This document shows, piece after piece, positions 13,900 through 15,992 of a DNA stretch of 15,992 nt (positions are counted from its first letter, which is position 1; the number at the start of each line of letters is the position of its first letter). The position numbers and the translations under genes are program-made. A model generated the notes under the pieces. The model worked only from the letters and a program-made list of their open reading frames with translations, did not search any database and was not told the origin of the DNA. Source of the DNA: CAIMMJ01 sp037131955 (lineage in GTDB: Bacteria > Bacteroidota > Bacteroidia > UBA4408); NCBI GenBank assembly GCA_037131955.1, contig JBAXQC010000066.1, positions 1-15,992 of the forward strand. Direction: 5' to 3'.

Positions 13900-15771
13900 A
13901 TGAGCTTGCTAAGCAGCCGAACACCCCGTTGGATTATTTTTTTATTGGATATTTTTATTGCCTTATGTGCAATGGTGTTGGCCTATTTGTTGAGGTTTAA
14001 TTTTTCTATCCCTCAGCCCGACTTATCTTATTTCCCCTTTGTAATTTTGTACTCTTTAGCTTTTAAGGCAATTGGATTTGTATTAGGAAAAACCTATTCT
14101 GGTTTAATAAGATATTCCGGATTTAAAGATGCTCAAAGAATTGTTCTTGTTTTATTCTTGGTTTCAATATTTTTTTCCATCACAAATTTGCTTTCATTTA
14201 ATCATAGCCAAAAATTTTATATTCCTTTTTCAATTATTGTAATAGATTTTATTGCCTCCGTTTTTGGATTAGTAGGAATAAGAATTATAATAAACACCAT
14301 CTATCTTGAGTTTAAGCAAAGGGCAAAAATAAAATCAAGGGTAATAATTATTGGGGCAGCAGAAACAGCTATTGCAAGCAAGCGGGCTATAGAAAGAGAC
14401 GGCGGATCAAAGTACAGAGTTATAGCATTTGTTGACGATAACAAAAAAATTATTGGAAATAAAATTGAGGGTATAAAAATTTTTAGCTACAATGATTTGA
14501 ACACATTACTTACAAAACAAAAAGTTTCTCAGGTAATTATTTCAATTCAAAATTTACCTTCAAACAAAAAAAATGAAATTACAGAAATGTCTATTGCAAA
14601 TGGTGCAAGAGTATTAACTGTGCCCCCAGTAACCAGTTGGATTAACGGAGAGCTAAGTATTAAACAAATAAAAAAAGTGAAAGTAGAAGAACTTTTGGAG
14701 AGGGAACCAATTGTTTTAAATAATAAAAAAATAGAATCTCAGTTAAGTGGAAAAGTAGTTTTAATTTCGGGTGCTGCTGGGTCAATAGGCTCAGAAATGG
14801 TGAGACAAATTGCAAAATTTAAACCCCAAAAAATGATACTTTTAGACAATGCAGAATCTAATTTGTATGAAATTGAAATGGAGATGTTAGAAGCGGGTTA
14901 TTCGCAAATTATTGAAGTGGTAATTTGTGATATTAGAAACGAAGAGAGATTAAATAAAGTGTTTAAGTATTTTAATCCAACAGTAATTTACCACGCAGCT
15001 GCCTATAAACATGTTCCAATGATGGAGAACAATCCTACTGAGGCAATAATGGTGAATGTAATTGGTACAAGAAATTTGGCCGATTTAGCCATTAAAAATA
15101 ATGTAGATTATTTTGTTATGGTTTCTACAGACAAAGCCGTAAACCCAACAAATGTGATGGGAGCAAGCAAAAGAATTGCTGAAATTTATTGCCAATCGTT
15201 AAATAGCTTAAATAAAACAAAATTCATTACTACAAGATTTGGAAATGTTTTTGATTCAAATGGTTCCGTTATACCACGCTTTAGAAAGCAAATAGAAAAC
15301 GGGGGGCCTTTAACTGTTACTCACCCCGATATAACCAGATTTTTTATGACCATAAGCGAAGCCTCGCAATTAGTATTGGAGGCTGGTAGCATGGGAAATG
15401 GGGGCGAGGTTTTTGTTTTTGACATGGGTAAACCCGTTAAAATTTTAGACCTTGCAAAAAAAATGATAAAACTTTCCGGCTTAGAATTAGACAGGGACAT
15501 AAAAATTACTTTTTCGGGTTTACGACCTGGCGAAAAACTTTTTGAAGAACTATTGGTTACTGGCGAAAACAGCATACCAACTCATCACACTAAAATATTA
15601 ATTGCGAAAGTAATTTCTAATGATTTAGAAAAAATAAAGGTTCAATTAGATGAGTTAAAAGCGATTTTAGCAAATCAAAACAATTTTCAACTTGTAAAAA
15701 AAATGAAGGAAATAGTTCCGGAGTATATTAGCAATAACTCTGTTTTTGAGGAGTTGGATGCTGTTAAGTAA
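13900..15771 (+). CDS. Membrane-anchored UDP-sugar 4,6-dehydratase (CapD/WbpM/PglF family)
   Basis: An inner-membrane enzyme that converts a UDP-N-acetylhexosamine (usually UDP-GlcNAc) to a 4-keto-6-deoxy sugar, the entry step to many surface glycans. At 623 aa it is full length. Order: four membrane helices (about 13-31, 42-62, 81-99, 108-133), a first Rossmann-like domain (VIIIGAAETA, about 148-157), then the catalytic SDR domain. NAD binds at GAAGSIGS (291-298). STDKAVNPTNVMGASKR at 409-425 gives T410, D411, K412 and M420, the Thr-Asp-Lys/Met set of PglF-type dehydratases that lack the usual SDR Tyr. HAAAYKHVPMMENNP is also typical. Its start follows the SirB1 stop after one base. A sugar aminotransferase 10 kb away could use its product, but distance and strand make that speculative. 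Non-coding repeats follow. Confidence 0.93.
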   Translation: MSLLSSRTPRWIIFLLDIFIALCAMVLAYLLRFNFSIPQPDLSYFPFVILYSLAFKAIGFVLGKTYSGLIRYSGFKDAQRIVLVLFLVSIFFSITNLLSFNHSQKFYIPFSIIVIDFIASVFGLVGIRIIINTIYLEFKQRAKIKSRVIIIGAAETAIASKRAIERDGGSKYRVIAFVDDNKKIIGNKIEGIKIFSYNDLNTLLTKQKVSQVIISIQNLPSNKKNEITEMSIANGARVLTVPPVTSWINGELSIKQIKKVKVEELLEREPIVLNNKKIESQLSGKVVLISGAAGSIGSEMVRQIAKFKPQKMILLDNAESNLYEIEMEMLEAGYSQIIEVVICDIRNEERLNKVFKYFNPTVIYHAAAYKHVPMMENNPTEAIMVNVIGTRNLADLAIKNNVDYFVMVSTDKAVNPTNVMGASKRIAEIYCQSLNSLNKTKFITTRFGNVFDSNGSVIPRFRKQIENGGPLTVTHPDITRFFMTISEASQLVLEAGSMGNGGEVFVFDMGKPVKILDLAKKMIKLSGLELDRDIKITFSGLRPGEKLFEELLVTGENSIPTHHTKILIAKVISNDLEKIKVQLDELKAILANQNNFQLVKKMKEIVPEYISNNSVFEELDAVK

Positions 15772-15832
15772 ATTTTTATTTAAAAAGAAGTAACATTGGT
15801 AGTCCTCGTTTGGAAAGAGGACTTATATATGT

Positions 15833-15847
15833 TGGATTTGTAATCCA
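15833..15847. repeat. Small hairpin inside the repeat unit
   Basis: TGGATT and AATCCA pair perfectly (6 bp) around a TGT loop. No T run follows, so it does not look like a standard terminator. Confidence 0.5.
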
Positions 15848-15915
15848 TTGCACAAATAAATTAGATTCTAGAAATATTGAATTCATTTAGTTCAAAGTAA
15901 AGAACATTTTTCTAA

Positions 15916-15932
15916 TTGCGTTGCAAACGCAA
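15916..15932. repeat. Small hairpin inside the repeat unit
   Basis: TTGCGTT and AACGCAA pair perfectly (7 bp) around a GCA loop. It is GC-rich compared with its surroundings and lies just before the right-hand AGTCCTC arm. Confidence 0.5.
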
Positions 15933-15992
15933 AATAAATAAGTCCTCGTTACCCTCTGCTAAATCTAATGCATAAACAAGGACTATTTGGGG

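Larger units (their letters stand above)
15801..15984. repeat. Nested inverted-repeat unit, MITE/REP-like
   Basis: A non-coding stretch after the dehydratase gene with a repeated 10-mer AGTCCTCGTT (15801-15810 and 15941-15950). Outer inverted arms: AGTCCTCGTT at 15801 against AACAAGGACT at 15975-15984 (9 of 10). Inner arms: GAGGACTTAT (15817-15826) against ATAAGTCCTC (15938-15947), 10 of 10. The arms can also fold locally: AGTCCTC/GAGGACT at 15801-15823 and AGTCCTCGTT/AACAAGGACT at 15941-15984. Two small hairpins lie inside. No open frame is seen. The design resembles small palindromic repeats or transposon-end remnants in Bacteroidota, but copy number cannot be judged from one window. Confidence 0.6.

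Noticed and set aside
15801..15950. Possible CRISPR repeats (AGTCCTCGTT twice, 140 nt apart)
   Set aside because: Only two short copies, a spacing too long for spacers, and the arms are better explained as inverted repeats.

Overview
The window comes from an aerobic member of the Bacteroidota (Flavobacteriales, Chitinophagales or a similar order). The evidence is the visibly AT-rich sequence, two promoter-like elements of the Bacteroidota type (TTG, about 18-20 nt, TAnnTTTG), a secreted metalloprotease with a type IX secretion C-terminal sorting domain, a heme O synthase beside a cytochrome oxidase subunit III, and LPS (Kdo) genes. I see no tRNA, rRNA, CRISPR array, prophage or intact insertion sequence.

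Layout. Positions 1-3992 (minus strand) form a co-directional run: a WbpE-like sugar aminotransferase, UDP-glucose 6-dehydrogenase, heme O synthase (ctaB), and a cytochrome oxidase subunit III gene cut by the left edge. The first two make nucleotide sugars; the last two belong to a respiratory oxidase cluster that continues off the left edge. Positions 4031-6819 (plus strand) are a tightly packed envelope operon: an uncharacterised secreted protein, probably an outer-membrane beta-barrel, then Kdo transferase (waaA) and phosphatidylserine synthase (pssA). The first pair abuts with no gap and the second overlaps by 4 nt. Positions 6862-9451 (minus strand) hold the M43-type metalloprotease and, upstream of it, cinA. 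Positions 9501-10253 (plus) hold a DUF4197 protein that ends at a strong bidirectional terminator shared with the convergent gene. Positions 10323-12067 (minus) hold two universal-stress-protein genes, one with the ATP-binding motif and one degenerate. Positions 12132-15771 (plus) hold a uridine-phosphorylase-like enzyme, a SirB1-type transglutaminase-like protein without the catalytic Cys, and a large membrane-anchored UDP-sugar 4,6-dehydratase (CapD/WbpM/PglF family). Positions 15772-15992 are non-coding and hold a nested set of inverted repeats.

The common theme is cell-envelope and surface-glycan building (aminotransferase, Ugd, WaaA, PssA, dehydratase), placed among respiratory, repair and stress genes. 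I found no convincing undescribed multi-gene system. The best leads are the palindromic repeat unit at 15801-15984, the uncharacterised outer-membrane protein coupled to waaA, and the pairing of an intact with a degenerate Usp. Several long ORFs begin at TTG or GTG codons inside promoter sequence; I moved those starts to the internal ATG and give the reason in each entry.
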